From Rhizophagus clarus (lineage: Eukaryota; Glomeromycota; Glomeromycetes; Glomerales; Glomeraceae), in contig BLAL01000012.1 of the NCBI GenBank assembly GCA_015698045.1, forward strand, positions 1,860,001-1,924,000: a stretch of 64,000 nucleotides of DNA, in the 5' to 3' direction. The notes below the pieces were generated by a model. The model was not told where the DNA came from. It was given only the letters and a program-made list of their open reading frames with translations, and made no database searches. This document shows, in pieces, positions 47,791-60,149 of the stretch. The number at the start of each line of letters is the position of its first letter. Positions within the stretch are counted from its first letter, which is position 1. The position numbers and the translations under genes are program-made.

Positions 47791-50700
47791 AGGACCCCGA
47801 GCAATATATGTATAGGTAACAAATAAACTCAAAAATTTTATAATAGCTCTACGCAAGGCTTTTTATTATGATGAATAAGCAAACTCAACATGTATCTTCA
47901 TAAATTACCCAAAAATAAGCAATCTAATCATATGACTTTATAATTAAATATTTTTTTTTTGTTAATTATTTGGAAATATGCTTCCAATCATTGTTTATTG
48001 CTTCGTGATATATATACAATTAATGTTTCATTATTTTTTCAATAATATCATCCCGACCAAAATATTCATCATAATATTTCTTTTCGTCCCCTTTTAACTT
48101 CAATATATTACCATCAATTAAAACTTTTGTTTCCGAAATATGATAAACTATATTAGATGGTATATGGTGTGTTAAAATATTACATCCTTCTTTAACTAAA
48201 TCACTAAAAACATTATGGACGGGAATATATACATGTAACGAAATATAAGAAATATCGTTAATGGTTTCAACTGGTTCATCTGCATAACAATGCTTTCCAT
48301 ATGCATCAAAATAAATTGATATAACACGTCCTACACACATTTTGTCACCATATCTTACGAATACATAATGCCCTTTCACCAGTGGAAATTCACGAGTTAT
48401 ATTTGCATCCTCAATATTTGGAACTAATAAATTTGCAAACAAAATCATAGTGAATAATAATTTTAGCTTTATTTTTATGCATTTAGTTAAATACTTACTT
48501 TGAATTGTACTAATATGAGCTTTTCTTTTGTTGATCATCTTCTTCTTTCTTGATTTTTCGAATTCTTCCATATGTAACTGTGCAAGTGTAAGAGCCAAGT
48601 TTTTTCTGTAGTCCTTCCACCTTTTTTCCCTCTGTGTGACAAATCTCTGTTCCGGATTTTCATTTTTTGTAAAATAAGCCACAAAGTGACTTGCTTTATT
48701 TGGTTGAATAGAGATATTATTAGATGAACTTAAATTTGACCCTACAGGTTTAAATCTTCTTTCAAGAGGTTTTGAGCAATATGCTTCATGTAACCTTCTT
48801 TGATTAATTAACGATTCAAAATTCAAATCATCATCAACAAAATACTTGAATTCAATATTAACTATTAATTGAAAAAGTATTAATATAATAAATATTAAAT
48901 GAGACTGCAACGTAATTTTAGAAATAAACTCACCACTATCTCCACTATTTAAAATTGACATATCTATTGTTTTATCAAGCAATTGAATTTGAGAATAACC
49001 ATCATTAAATATCCCTTCATTTTCATGAGTTTCTCCCAATTGTTCGTTAAGTTTTTGTAATTCAGAAGAGGCTTTGTTAATTGCTGTTGACAAATCAGCT
49101 TCACAATCATCAGATATTTCATATTCATCATTATCACGTAAATTTTCATCATCATTAACGTCAATAAAAGTTGTAGGAGTATTGCTATTAATTAATAAAG
49201 TAGATGGCTGAATCATTCCAAGAAATTCAGCAAGCTCTTTAGCTAGATGATGTGAATGATGAAATGTTTGTGAAATTTGTTCATCCGATGGCCAAAAACG
49301 AAGTTTTTGCATTGATAATTCGTCTAAAGATCCAGAATTATAATCAAAATTATAACCTGCAAAGTAAGAGAGTTGAAACCCAATTTAATTGAATTCTCTC
49401 ATATATGTTTAGTAAAATCATATTGTTCAAGTAAAATACCTTCACGAACAGATTTTCCTTTTTCAAAATTTAATTTCTTATTTCTAAGTGCCTTTGTATA
49501 TTGAGATATCTTCGGAAGCATTTGGATAATTTCTGCAAAGCTAAAATCTGAATTTATTTGTCTTGCTACGCCAAAGAAATGCTCGCAAGGCTCGCTACCA
49601 TGCATCCAAGGAATTAAAGGTATTTGAGGATAATATCCACGATGGGCCTTGACTAATAAAACCATTGATTGACAAAGAGAAATAAGTATTGAAAATGTTT
49701 GATCGGCCAAAAAATTCTGATTTATATTAATAAAATCAGGATATTTCTGTGCAAGTGTTTTAATGTGGAATTTCCAAAGATGTAAAAAGAAAAAACCAGT
49801 CATAGCCATTCTAATTCTTTCAATCAGAGTAACATCACGATTAAGATAGCTATCTACAATTTCACCTAAATTAATAATATAAAATTTGATTATTAATAAA
49901 TTATATTGTAATATATATTAATAAAAGAAAGATTACTTACCTATCACAAATAGATATATAAAAAAACCATCCATTTCAGGTTGTATTTTATAATCTGCAG
50001 TTAAGCATTGTCTTAAATTTGAAGAGCAGAAAGTTCTATAAGCGGCAGCGTCATCTTGACGATCTAATTTTATAACATCATTTCTATACAAAATTGAATC
50101 ATAACGTCCAATTAGATTGAGAAAATGAGAATACCGAGCTGATGAATTTCCAAACGTTAATAGCCGGGCACCAGACATCAAAGCATTACGGGCGGTCTTT
50201 TTTACATGTTTCGGGTCCTGAACGCGAATGATAGGACCAACATTATTAAAGATTGGGCAACTAAAATGAATATTTAAGTTATCATCATGAATAGAAAGTT
50301 GTTCTGGTGTTTGAATTGCAAGTATTTTTTCTTGTGCTTGAAATTCAACAATTGCTCCATCTGATCCGATAGATAATATATAAAGTTGTAAACGTGGTGC
50401 TATTTCTTGAATTAATTTTCTATGTAACATTGAAATATCATCGGCAGTATCTTTTAAATTGTTAGGAATTAAAGCAATTACAACTGGAGGAAACTTGGGT
50501 GATGGTACCTTAGAAATTTAATTTTATACATTTATTAATTTAAATATAAATTATACAATTAATAAAATTATAATGAACTTACTTGAAGGATATATGCACG
50601 AACATCTTTAGCAATTGCCATTTGATTTTTAATATTATTAATAATTTTCGGGATATCACCATAAACGTTAACTTTTGTTTGATCATTAGGTAAAGTTGAA

Positions 50701-52454
50701 CCGACTATACATCCAAGTTGTGGTGAATATCTTAAACACAGTTTTAGTTTTGTATTGTCTGTTATAGCTGCTATTGGGCCACTATATTTAATAGTATCAA
50801 TTAAGCGTTTAAATCTTGCAACATTTTCATAGCAAAGATCTGGATTGGTAAGACAATCTTCGCCATTACGTCGCAAATACCTAAATTAATTAAAGTGCAA
50901 AATTAACTAAAATCTATAAAAATTTATTTAAATATTTATTTCATACCTAATAGATTGAATACATCGCCCTTCTAAATTTTGCCAAAATAAATCCAAAGCC
51001 CTAGTACTAAAACCTCCTAAAATCACTAAGAAATTGGTAAATTCTTCAGAATATTTAATATTCTGTTTGCCCTTATTTTTGATTTTTCGCTCTGCTGCAT
51101 CATTCATAACTTCACATAACCCAACAAAAATTGGTTTATCATTAAATACACCTTGAAGTGCTTTATCAGCTAAAGCGATCCATATTTTGCTATTATCATT
51201 ACAGTCGCTATCATTGTTAAGTAAATTCCACACGTCGCGAAGATGATTATTCTTTAGATGCTTTTTTAGTGCATTATCTTCCCAGTAAAATTTTGGAGTA
51301 AATTTAACATTTTCAGGTAACGGAACTTTTTTGATAATGTTTGTACGTAGCCTTTTGTCAGATCTCATATGATGGCACTCGTGACAAATATCTCCACAAT
51401 CAGCAAATCCAGTACATGTTTTTGAACGAACTGAATTACCTAAAATTTTAATTTAAATGTTAAACAATAATCAAATAACATGGAAAAAATTATATTGTTA
51501 AACTTACATGATTTGTCTATTTGCCATATTGATTCAGCATATAAAACTCGGTTCAATTTTCTTTTTTCTTCATAATTCAATTTTTTACGAGAGAAATTTT
51601 TGTCTAAAAATCTAGGAAATAATTCGCATGCTATAATTTCAACACGCCTTGATCCACCAAATTGTGCTGGAGTGCGTTTAATATATGAGGATATTTGTTC
51701 TGATTGAAGCCTTTTACACATTTGACGTTTTTTTGAGTGTTGATTGGAATTTGTTTCATCGTTATCCGTAATAAGAGTAGAAATTAGAATATTGTCATCG
51801 ATATCACTACTCTCATCTATTTGTAGCAAATCATCATCATCCATATTATCATATACATCAGAATCAAATTCATCTTCTGAACTTTAAACATTGTCAATTT
51901 GAACAGGTATAGGTTTATAAAAATTGTAAATTGACCTTTACTTTACATCCAGAACTTTTTGTATGTCGATTTAAGTAATCTTCTTCGTAACGTCTATTAA
52001 GCTTAATTGTTTTACTACAAATACAAATAACCTTTTTAGCATTTATAATATGCGCACAATATTTATGTTTTAAAAGTCGTTCTTTACAATATTTCCACGA
52101 TGTAAGAGATGACAGTTTAAAAGAAGATTATCATTTGATTTGTTGATCGATTCCAATTTATTTTTTATAATTGTTATAATTGTGTGACAAATATTACAAT
52201 TTTTAACTAGCACGATAATCTCATTTATTTTAAATTTTATTATATATATATTACCAAATTTATCCAAAAAATAAGCAATCGTAATATATGACTTTTCAAA
52301 AATTCCGTCAAAAATAAGCAAATGAAAAATATGACATTGGTAATAAATTTCATCAATTCTAAGCAAATCTAACCTCTAACTGTAGCTAAAACAGTATGTT
52401 CTAAGCAAATAATTCTGTTACCTATACATATATTGCTCGGGGTCCTCCTCTACT
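47783..52454 (-). mobile_element. P-like DNA transposon, 4,656 bp, apparently complete
   Basis: The element runs 47791-52446. Its ends are perfect 30-bp inverted repeats (AGGACCCCGAGCAATATATG.. at 47791-47820; complement at 52417-52446). Both flanks are cctctact (47783-47790, 52447-52454), an exact 8-bp target duplication. Inside is one long spliced transposase gene on the minus strand. Perfect ends, a perfect duplication and an unbroken gene suggest a young, possibly active copy. Confidence 0.93.
48020..51844 (-). CDS. P/THAP9-like transposase, 8 predicted exons, 1,103 aa
   Basis: Predicted exons: 51844-51508, 51439-50947, 50880-50583, 50508-49941, 49865-49440, 49356-48934, 48861-48499 and 48423-48020. 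All junctions are GT-AG and they sum to exactly 1,104 codons without a stop. A Cys/His cluster (C..TCTGFADCGDICHECHH) opens exon 2. Candidate catalytic landmarks follow: AAITDNTK, LSIGSDGAIVEFQ, VQDPKHVKKTARNAL and GSEPCEHFFGVARQI. The D..DPKH..EHFFG order recalls P-element/THAP9 transposases, and the 8-bp duplication agrees. The superfamily label is my inference. The last 150 residues (GHYVFVRYGDKMCVGRVI, SYISLHVYIP) look like a small beta domain of unknown role. A further upstream exon with a CxC..H..C finger (52125-51945; CICSKTIKLN.., HTKSSGC) probably precedes 51844; its junction and the true start are unresolved. Confidence 0.85.
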
Positions 52455-52705
52455 ATATATCTATGATATAAAAATTTTGGGTTAAGGAATAATGATGATC
52501 ATCTATCCATTGATCATCTTTTGTGGCAAAATTTTACAAAAATACATTTCCGAACAATTTCAGAACAAATTCCTAATATCCTGAAAATGCAGTGTTTTCG
52601 GAACAGTTTCCGGACACACGGTATCCAGAATTTCTGGACAATTATTTAGACAATTTTCCAGACATTTTCTGGACATTATCCAGACACTTATTTTTTATAG
52701 GGGAT

Positions 52706-53795
52706 ACATATAGCATATTGATGTATAACTGTGAATCACTTTCTCTGTATATGTTTATAATATTTTTTGTACCAGAAATTTTTATAAATCCGGAAATTCA
52801 ATGCCAGAATATTTTATAAAGAATATTGATGCATATTTATTTATTTATATAAGATAGTTTATGGTTGCATTTTATTATTTTAACTATCTAATTAAAAAAA
52901 CTGATTATTTTGTATAAATAATTGTTGAAACTCTTTGTAAAATATTTTATGTCATTAAATTTCATGATTCATAAAAATATCTTGTACAAAATATTATAAA
53001 CTCATGCGGAAAATGATTCATAGTTATATATCAATATACTATGTATCTTACTTATTAAGACAAATAATATAGGGAAAAAACCTTTTTTATTAAAATATAT
53101 GCTACACCTTTCAGTAGAATAGCATATTACTTTGAAATTATGATTTGCAAAAAAAAATCTGATACAAAAATATTAAATATACATCTAGAAAAGTGATTCG
53201 CTTTAAAAAAATCCCAAAAATATAGTAAAAATGCAGAAAAATACAGAAAAATCAATTTTTGATATAAAGTAGGTGCTGAAAGTTTCAGCAGAAAAATATT
53301 ATAAGTTATATTTTATGATTCACGAAAAAATCAGGCACAAAATTATTAAAAATTCATCTAGAAAGGTAATTCATTTTTAAAAATATAGTAAAAATTTAGG
53401 AAAATGCAGAAATGCGAAAAAAAATATTTTTTTAATATATATATTGAAACTTTCAGTCGAATAGCATCATACATCGAACTTTATGGTTCACAAAAAAAAT
53501 TATACAAAAATATTAAAAATTCACCTAGAAAAGTGATTCACTTTTAAAAAATCCCAAAAACATAGTAAAAATGCAGGAAAATGCAGAAAAAAAATTTTTT
53601 CAATATAAAGTATGCGCTGAAACTTTCAGTAGAATAATGTTACAAATTGAATTTTATGATTCACAATAAAAAATTTAGTGTAAAAATATTAAAAATTCAT
53701 GTAAAAAGTGATTCGCTTTTTCAATATGAAAATCATGTGACTACCTCGCAAATCAGATTTTCTCAAAACGGCTATAAACCTTTTTTTTACAAACA
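52706..53795 (-). repeat. Outer inverted arm (right) of ~170-bp tandem units
   Basis: Inverted counterpart of 46130-46834. Units begin near 53194, 53364, 53530 and 53706 (agtgattcacttttaaaaaa, tagtaaaaatgcagaaaa, gctgaaactttcagtaga, tttatgattcacaaaaaa), with one more decayed unit near 52930. The outer end cagattttctcaaaacggct (53754-53773) pairs with the left arm's gccgttttc..gagaaaatcc. Confidence 0.8.
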
Positions 53796-53849
53796 AAAAC
53801 TCTTTCTCAAAAATTTTTTGTCAAAAAATACGCAGACAAAATACATATA

Positions 53850-55545
53850 GAGAAGATGGAAAATTTTGAAAAAAATTGGTCAACAACCATCACAGAGTTA
53901 ATAAAAACCTTCGAGGATGAACTGATACAAGACTTAGGTCAACTCTATCCAGCCTACGGAGGAAAACCTCCTATGAAAGAGAGTAAACAATACAAAACGC
54001 TCGCTTTCCTTGTTGGCGAGCAAAACTTGTTTCAATATAATGACCCCCGGTTTGTAGTAGGCAAGAACTGCGTAGCCTCCAATATACACTGTATACCAGC
54101 CAGTCTAAAAAAGAAACACTTACGTTCAACACTAGACAGACTTTATGTCAGAGTTAAAGATATGTTACAGCCGCCCTCTCAAGGAAACAACTACGAAGAC
54201 TTAGAGCCACAGCAATCATGGGCACAACTGGGATAAAGCGCACCAATAATATCTACAGAATCTCAGGCTATGATCATAGATAGTAAGTTATCGGCGGAGG
54301 TCGCGAGTTTCACTCCCAAATTGGTCGACGATCTGATAATTACACAGAATGTATCCGTGATCACCCCCCTGTTGTAACACCTCCTGCCGCAAAATCTAAA
54401 AAAGGCAAAGAGAAGCAAGGGTCGATTCAGAAAGTCACGTGCAAAAATAACATCGTTCATGAAAGTCAAAATCATCAACGACGAACTATCATGGTCTACG
54501 ATGTACCCACCAAATGGTCCTCAGATAAAATAAGGTCTGCCTTCTCTGACTGGGGCCGCGTTTTAAACATTTCCCTCAAGACCTAACATAAGTACTACAC
54601 GATTCGTGTAGACATAGTTTTAAACCCCACAAAGGACACTGAGTTCATCTTGATGCCTTAGTGCACTCAATTAGGTGGTATATGGGTCTGGTAGTTCCCT
54701 GGCGAATGGAAGCTCGCACAAAGAAAGAGTTGTGAAGTTTTTCAAGCCTCCTTCCACTTCCCCGCTGATACTAACAAAGATGCAATATATAGCAAATTCA
54801 CCCCTGATGGCGAATCCCTCCTTCAGTATATGAGAGCTGCTGCGTGGAAAGTCATCAAGGATAAACAAGGACTCAAAGAAATACTCTATTTTGAGACGCA
54901 TGAAAGGTTGATGCAAGCCCTCACCTTACAAACAGACAAAATAAAGTTGACGAATTCCAGGACGCCCTTACCGATTAAGTCGAAGAAGAAAAAAGACAAC
55001 CAGAGTGGTAATACTCGAAAAACATGACAATCGAACCCCCCTAAACAGGTCCAGGTTTGCCCTGACCATAAGAAGTCCAAAGCCAAAAAGAACAAGTCTC
55101 GTAAAAAGACCGCAGCTTTGGATGACTTATGCACGCTTCTCAAAACACTTATACAGAAGCTAGATGGAAAATCGCTAACCTAGTAATTCATTTCAACTTC
55201 TTTTATTCCATAGGATTTTAGCGTAGATTGGGCGTTTCCACATTTTGCTACGGCCTAAGAAACGGTTATGACCTGGTCTTTCCCTTTTTTTTTACCCAGT
55301 GTGTTATTACTCGTTTTATTTCTTTTTATTTTTTTTCTCTTAGCGTCTATCCCTAGGGATCTGTTGATGGGCATGTAGTTCACTACTGTTAGCTAAGGCG
55401 GATAGTGCTGGTTCTTCGGCGTCAGTTACGATTAGTTATAGTTTTCGTTATCTGTCTTTAATTTTTATTTTTGACTTATGATGTATTACTGTTCTGATTA
55501 ACTGTCCGCATATAAAAATAAAATAAAAATAAAATAAATACCTTT
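53850..55545 (+). mobile_element. LINE-like element with ORF1 only, AAAATA tail
   Basis: An open frame at 53856-54236 (MENFEKNWSTTITELIKTFE.., 126 aa) is followed, after stops and frameshifts, by an RRM-like segment TIMVYDVPTKWSSDKIRSAF near 54487-54545 and by AAAWKVIKDKQGLKEILYFE near 54836-54895. A Lys-rich basic tail follows (55060-55115) and a stop near 55181. A GC-richer non-coding 3' part ends in AAAATAAAATAAAAAT-type repeats at 55511-55541, typical of a non-LTR 3' end. No endonuclease or reverse transcriptase follows, so this looks like an ORF1-only, non-autonomous LINE derivative. ORF1 is now broken. Confidence 0.7.
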
Positions 55546-55699
55546 TTTTTACAAAAAAAAATTTTCGTAATAAATTTTAATAAAATACAATGTAAATACA
55601 AAAATTAAACATCTGACATAACTTAATTGTATCCAGTACTAAATATATATTTAGTTTACAGTACTAGTAATAAATGATACAAATGACATCTAATAACAA

Positions 55700-56340
55700 A
55701 TTACAATAGTAAAAAAAGAGATGCATAATGAAAAGAAGTAAAAGGGATAAAGTAAAACAAGAAAGAAAATGAGGAACAAAAGGAACAATCGAGGATGAAA
55801 GCGGAGATCAAGGAAAATAATGATGAAAGGAGTGATCAAGAATAAAAGAATGCTGAAAGGAGTGGTCAAGGATGAAAGAGGAACGAAAGAAATGATCAAG
55901 GACGAAATAGTGATGAATTGAGCAATCAAGGATGAAGTGGGAACAAAAGTAACAATCAAGGACGAAATAATGATGAAAGGAACGATTAAAATAAAAGGAG
56001 GAATGAAAAGATAAAATAATGATGAAAGGACTCAAAGGAGAGATCAAGGATGAAAGGGAACAAAAGTAACTATTAAGGATGAAATAAAATAATAAAAGAA
56101 GAGATCAAGGATGTAGAAGGAACAAATGAAACGATCAAGGATAAAATAATGATGAAAAGAACGATTAAGAATAAAAGGGGGAATGAAAGGAACAATCAAG
56201 GATGAAATAACAATGAAAGGAGAGATCAAGGACGAAATGGAATGAAAGAAACGATCAAAGACGAAAGAGGAAACGAAAGAAATGATAAAGGACGAGAGGA
56301 ACAAAAGGAACGATAAAGGATGAAAGAATGATGAAAAAGT
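55700..56340. repeat. Purine-rich minisatellite, ~30-bp unit
   Basis: Loosely repeated units built from aacgatcaaggatgaaa, ataatgatgaaagg and gaacaaaagg run for about 600 bases. The minus strand stays open in several frames (Phe/His/Ser/Leu-rich, for example SFILDHSFHHYF) only because the unit lacks stops. Confidence 0.8.
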
Positions 56341-57479
56341 GATAGAAGATATGATATTATGAAATTTTGGATTTTTTGTTGTCGGTATTATAAAATTTCT
56401 GAGTTATGAGATTTCGGGATTTAGACTTAGTCGGATTATTTGGATTTCGAGTTACGGGATTTTGACGGGATGTCGGGATTTCATACTAGACCCGCGCATG
56501 TAACTGATCATTAATTTTATGCTTCTCAAAAATTGAAATATCGACAATCTGATTTACTGATTTTGCTTAAATATTTTTCTTTTTTCCAGAAACTTTAACT
56601 ATTGTGTTTGTCGATTATCTTATCCAGATTATCATTTAGCGTATTAATACTTTCTTTTGGAGCTTAAATTCTTTCTTTTTCTACTAGTTTCCGTTCACAT
56701 TTTGTTGTATCTCTTGCAAATGGGATTTTTTTCACAAAACTTTTCTAATGCCTAACATTAAACTTGAGAAGTATTTTAATTTGTCCGTTTCATCATAGAT
56801 GTTAATATCAAATTCGATAATATCATCATGTACTCTTTTAAGTGTCAAATCCCTTTAAACTCTGTAATGTGCTTTGGTACTATTCGAGTAAGATACATAA
56901 TTATAAAGTAAATAATACTGTAATAATACGATTCTTTCTGATAATCTACTGACCAAAACTTTTTGCAGAAGAAAAAATAGAAAAACGATACAAAACAATT
57001 AAGAAGGAGTCAAAGATTATACGAAAAATGGTATCTACGTGTATTAAAGAAACAAAGTATTTTTTTTCAAATGTTTTTTAAAAATATCGCAGAAAACAAT
57101 TTTATTAATACTATAAGGGAAGACACAAGACTAGATACGGCTACAATAAAAAATGTTTTCAACATATAGTAAAAAGGTGTTATATGAAATATATTGGGAC
57201 GAGATTAAGAGGATAATAAAACATTTGACAAAAACTTTTACTATAGTTATTGACGAAATTTTAATCATTGTATCGAGTTTTTCACAATATTGCGATCTCC
57301 AAAATTTTTTAAAAATGGCATGAAATAAGCTTACTCGGCTTATTGAATTTATTTTTATCTAATTAGCCGATTCAAAAAGGTTGCTTCATTAGTTCTGGCC
57401 AGAATTTAGAACTCATAAACGACGTACGACGGTTTTATACCGAGTCTGATTTAAATAATTTTGCAAGATTTTGCCGAAA
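56341..57479. other. Gene-free spacer
   Basis: Bases 56355-56490 contain gggattt/ttatgagatttcggg words. The rest is AT-rich without a supported gene. Confidence 0.4.
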
Positions 57480-58060
57480 ATCATTTAACTTTTCTACAGT
57501 GATTTCACCTACAGGATCATTTTATCTACAGTTGTTTTACCGATTGTCATTTCACCGACACGACCATTTCACTGACAATTATTTTATTTCATCGACAAAT
57601 GCTAAATAAATAACATTTTACAATAACACTAATAATTTAAGTATTTTTTTATTAATTTCATAATTTAATAAACATTAAATACAAGTATTTAACGTATAAT
57701 CACATAATACTACTTATACTATATTCTCAATTCTTATTCACTTAAATAATTTTAATATTTGTTAGAAAAAAATTTGAGTGGAGTTCATTGAAAATTCTTT
57801 GAATATTAATCACGCACATTTCTTTTATGTGTATATTTATAATAAAATTCTACACAATAAATAATTGTATTTCATTTTAATAATTGTGGCCATGTTACTT
57901 TCATAATAAAAATATTAAATATAAATAGAATCTAAATTAATGGTCGTGGTTACGTTATTAATAGTAAAAAATTAAAAATTCGGTGATGATTTTCGGTGAA
58001 CCATCTGTCGGTAAGTTGACTCTCAGTTGTCGGTGAAATAAATTGAACCGATTTAAGAAT
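57480..58060. mobile_element. Possible MITE with CACCGAC-rich ends
   Basis: The left part (57500-57600) repeats tttcacctacag, tttcaccgacac and tttcatcgacaaatg. The right part (57978-58040) has the inverse words cggtgatgattttcggtgaa, tgtcggtaagttg and gttgtcggtgaaat. This inverted clustering suggests a small element; exact ends and duplication were not found. Confidence 0.45.
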
Positions 58061-58933
58061 AGTGTTCGCGTTAAACCGTGAGTTGGATAGACTAATTTTT
58101 TATTGATTTGTATTTTCCAGATAAGATACATCCCGATAAAATCATCTTTTTTCTGTTCATATTGAAGTCGTATCATTTTGTCTAAACTGTATTGAAAAAA
58201 AAAATCAGTGTAACTTACATAGCGTTGCGGGGTCGAGCTTAGTGGTGCTTTGGATTTTCTTTTTATGGATTTTAAATGATTACAATGAAGCAAAAAAAAA
58301 TATTATGCCATTATTATGAAATTGTAATGAATTAGAATTAAATGAATCTATTTAAAGAAAGATGTTTGATCGATCTACTGGCAATTCCATATCGATTAAT
58401 AATTTAATATACGAACATCTCAAGGATTACCAGTATTCATAAAAACTTTTGAAATCTGAAATAATTCAAGAATCAAATGTTTCATGAATAACCAATAAAA
58501 AAAAAAAGTTATTTCGAATATTTAGATTATACTGTATATGGATATAACGTAAACCCATTTAAGCGAATCCCTCTTCGGGTAATTATCTTTTATTTTAAAA
58601 ACGTATGTAAAAAATCCTTCCCACTTTGAATTTTATTAATCACATGAAGACGCATGACCAATCAAATACAGTACATCATTTCTATTTCTCGTCCCGGTAA
58701 TCTTCACTATAACGGAATAACTTAATATCCATAACGATATGATACTTTTAATGCTTATAATTCTTTTTCTTCTTTCATGAAAAATTAAAATTAAAGTAGA
58801 TATAGATTTTTACCGATTATTATTATTGATTATTATTACCCTCATAAAGATCTTTCTTTTTTTAGGGAAATTTCTAAGTTACTTGCGTCGTCAGTCCTTA
58901 ATTTAATATTATGTGGATAAACGTCGCACGGTG

Positions 58934-58967
<34 letters not shown>

Positions 58968-60149
58968 AATTTAATGTTATGTGTATAATATTACTTCACT
59001 TTTTCAACGACTTCAAGAAAAAAAAAAAAAATTTTTAAAAATTATATATTCCTTTTCCGTAAATAAATAATTTTTTTTTTTTTTTCGTACGTAACTTAAA
59101 GAATTAAAAATTTTGTTTGATAAGTAGTTACTTTTTTTGATTTTTCTATTTCTCGGCAATTTTTAATCGTATGATTCACAAGATAAATAAATAAGCAGAA
59201 ACAAAGGACTAAAAAGGACCTATAAGGCAATTAATTTTTATTTATGTCATCTAACATACATAATATATCTCCTGTGCATAAACAAATAATTATTCCTTTA
59301 ATATTGATTCGATAACGAAAAATTATTGTATCACACTAACGCAATGCAGGCAGGGAGTTATGCCACATAATAAAGGACGATATGCATAAAAAAAAAACTT
59401 TTTTTTTTATTGATAATAATCGTTTGCCATGTTCTTTTTTGTGACACCGCAAAATTAATTTCAAAAAGAAAAAATAAATAAATAAACTTGAAATAAATAA
59501 ACCCCGGGTCTAAAATTGTAATATATACAGTATATATATACGTTGATCACTTGTCTTTTTTAGTTTTTGGAAAATGCATTAAATATCAGTGTTATCCGAT
59601 TCGTCAAAATGGGTTACAAATGAAAATGATCTAATCCTAAATTACGTCATTTATGCAATCACATGATTATTAACAGATTCTTCTACACATATATTTTAGT
59701 AAAAGAAGGCAAGATTATATGAGATACTTCCAAGATAAAAAATAATATTGAAATAATGTTTACGTAAAAAGATTTTATTCAAATGTAATGTTTAAAATAT
59801 TTAAAAGTGTTTATGTAATGAAGTTTTTTTTTTCGTTGAAATCTTCTGACATTAGATGTTTAAAATAATTGTATTTGTGGTAAAATGCGCAGAAAATTGA
59901 AAAATTATAACATATTGTTATTGCATTTACGCACAAATTAAAAAAAAAATATTAATTGTATAATATTGTATAAACAATTGTTATTCTTGAATATCTAAAA
60001 GTAATCTAAATAATGCAAAATAAATTCACAAAAAAAAAAAAAATTATTGTATAATAAAAATTGAAAATAACAAGTGAATTGACCAACCACCTAAATAAAA
60101 AGAGACCAAATGTTCCAAAAAACTTCACTTTTTATATAAATAAAATAAA
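58061..60149. other. Gene-free spacer
   Basis: Contains T-runs at 58939-58963 and 59069-59085 and an A-run at 60031. A 111-codon minus-strand frame ending at 57958 runs into the repeat above and is not supported as a gene. Confidence 0.4.

Larger units (their letters stand above)
46832..52705. mobile_element. CCCTATAA-terminated element hosting nested insertions
   Basis: The element runs 46835-52702 with 15-bp inverted termini CCCTATAAAAAATAA, followed by imperfectly matching RTRTCYGGA. It is flanked by gat at 46832-46834 and at 52703-52705. Subterminal regions are dense in tgtccgga/tctggacaa words. Without the two internal insertions it would be only about 0.6 kb. It is the same family as 26002-27538 by termini and 3-bp duplication, and may be a CACTA-like non-autonomous element. 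Confidence 0.8.

Noticed and set aside
48862-48933. Hydrophobic segment HLIFIILILFQLIV in the transposase as a membrane helix
   Set aside because: It is a 72-nt in-frame intron (GTGAGT..TTAATAG); the same applies to the 75-nt stretch at 48424-48498.
52070-52366. 98-codon minus-strand frame as the first transposase exon
   Set aside because: It is AT-coded and Ile/Asn-rich without motifs, and the zinc-finger frame just downstream is in another frame; the true first exon is unresolved.
54671-55143. Minus-strand frames of 81 and 85 codons
   Set aside because: They are antisense to the ORF1 relic and its basic tail.
55690-56304. Overlapping minus-strand frames of 79-89 codons
   Set aside because: They are products of a minisatellite whose unit lacks stops; several frames are open at once.
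57958-58293. 111-codon minus-strand frame as a gene
   Set aside because: Its C-terminal third lies in the CACCGAC repeat and nothing in it is recognisable.
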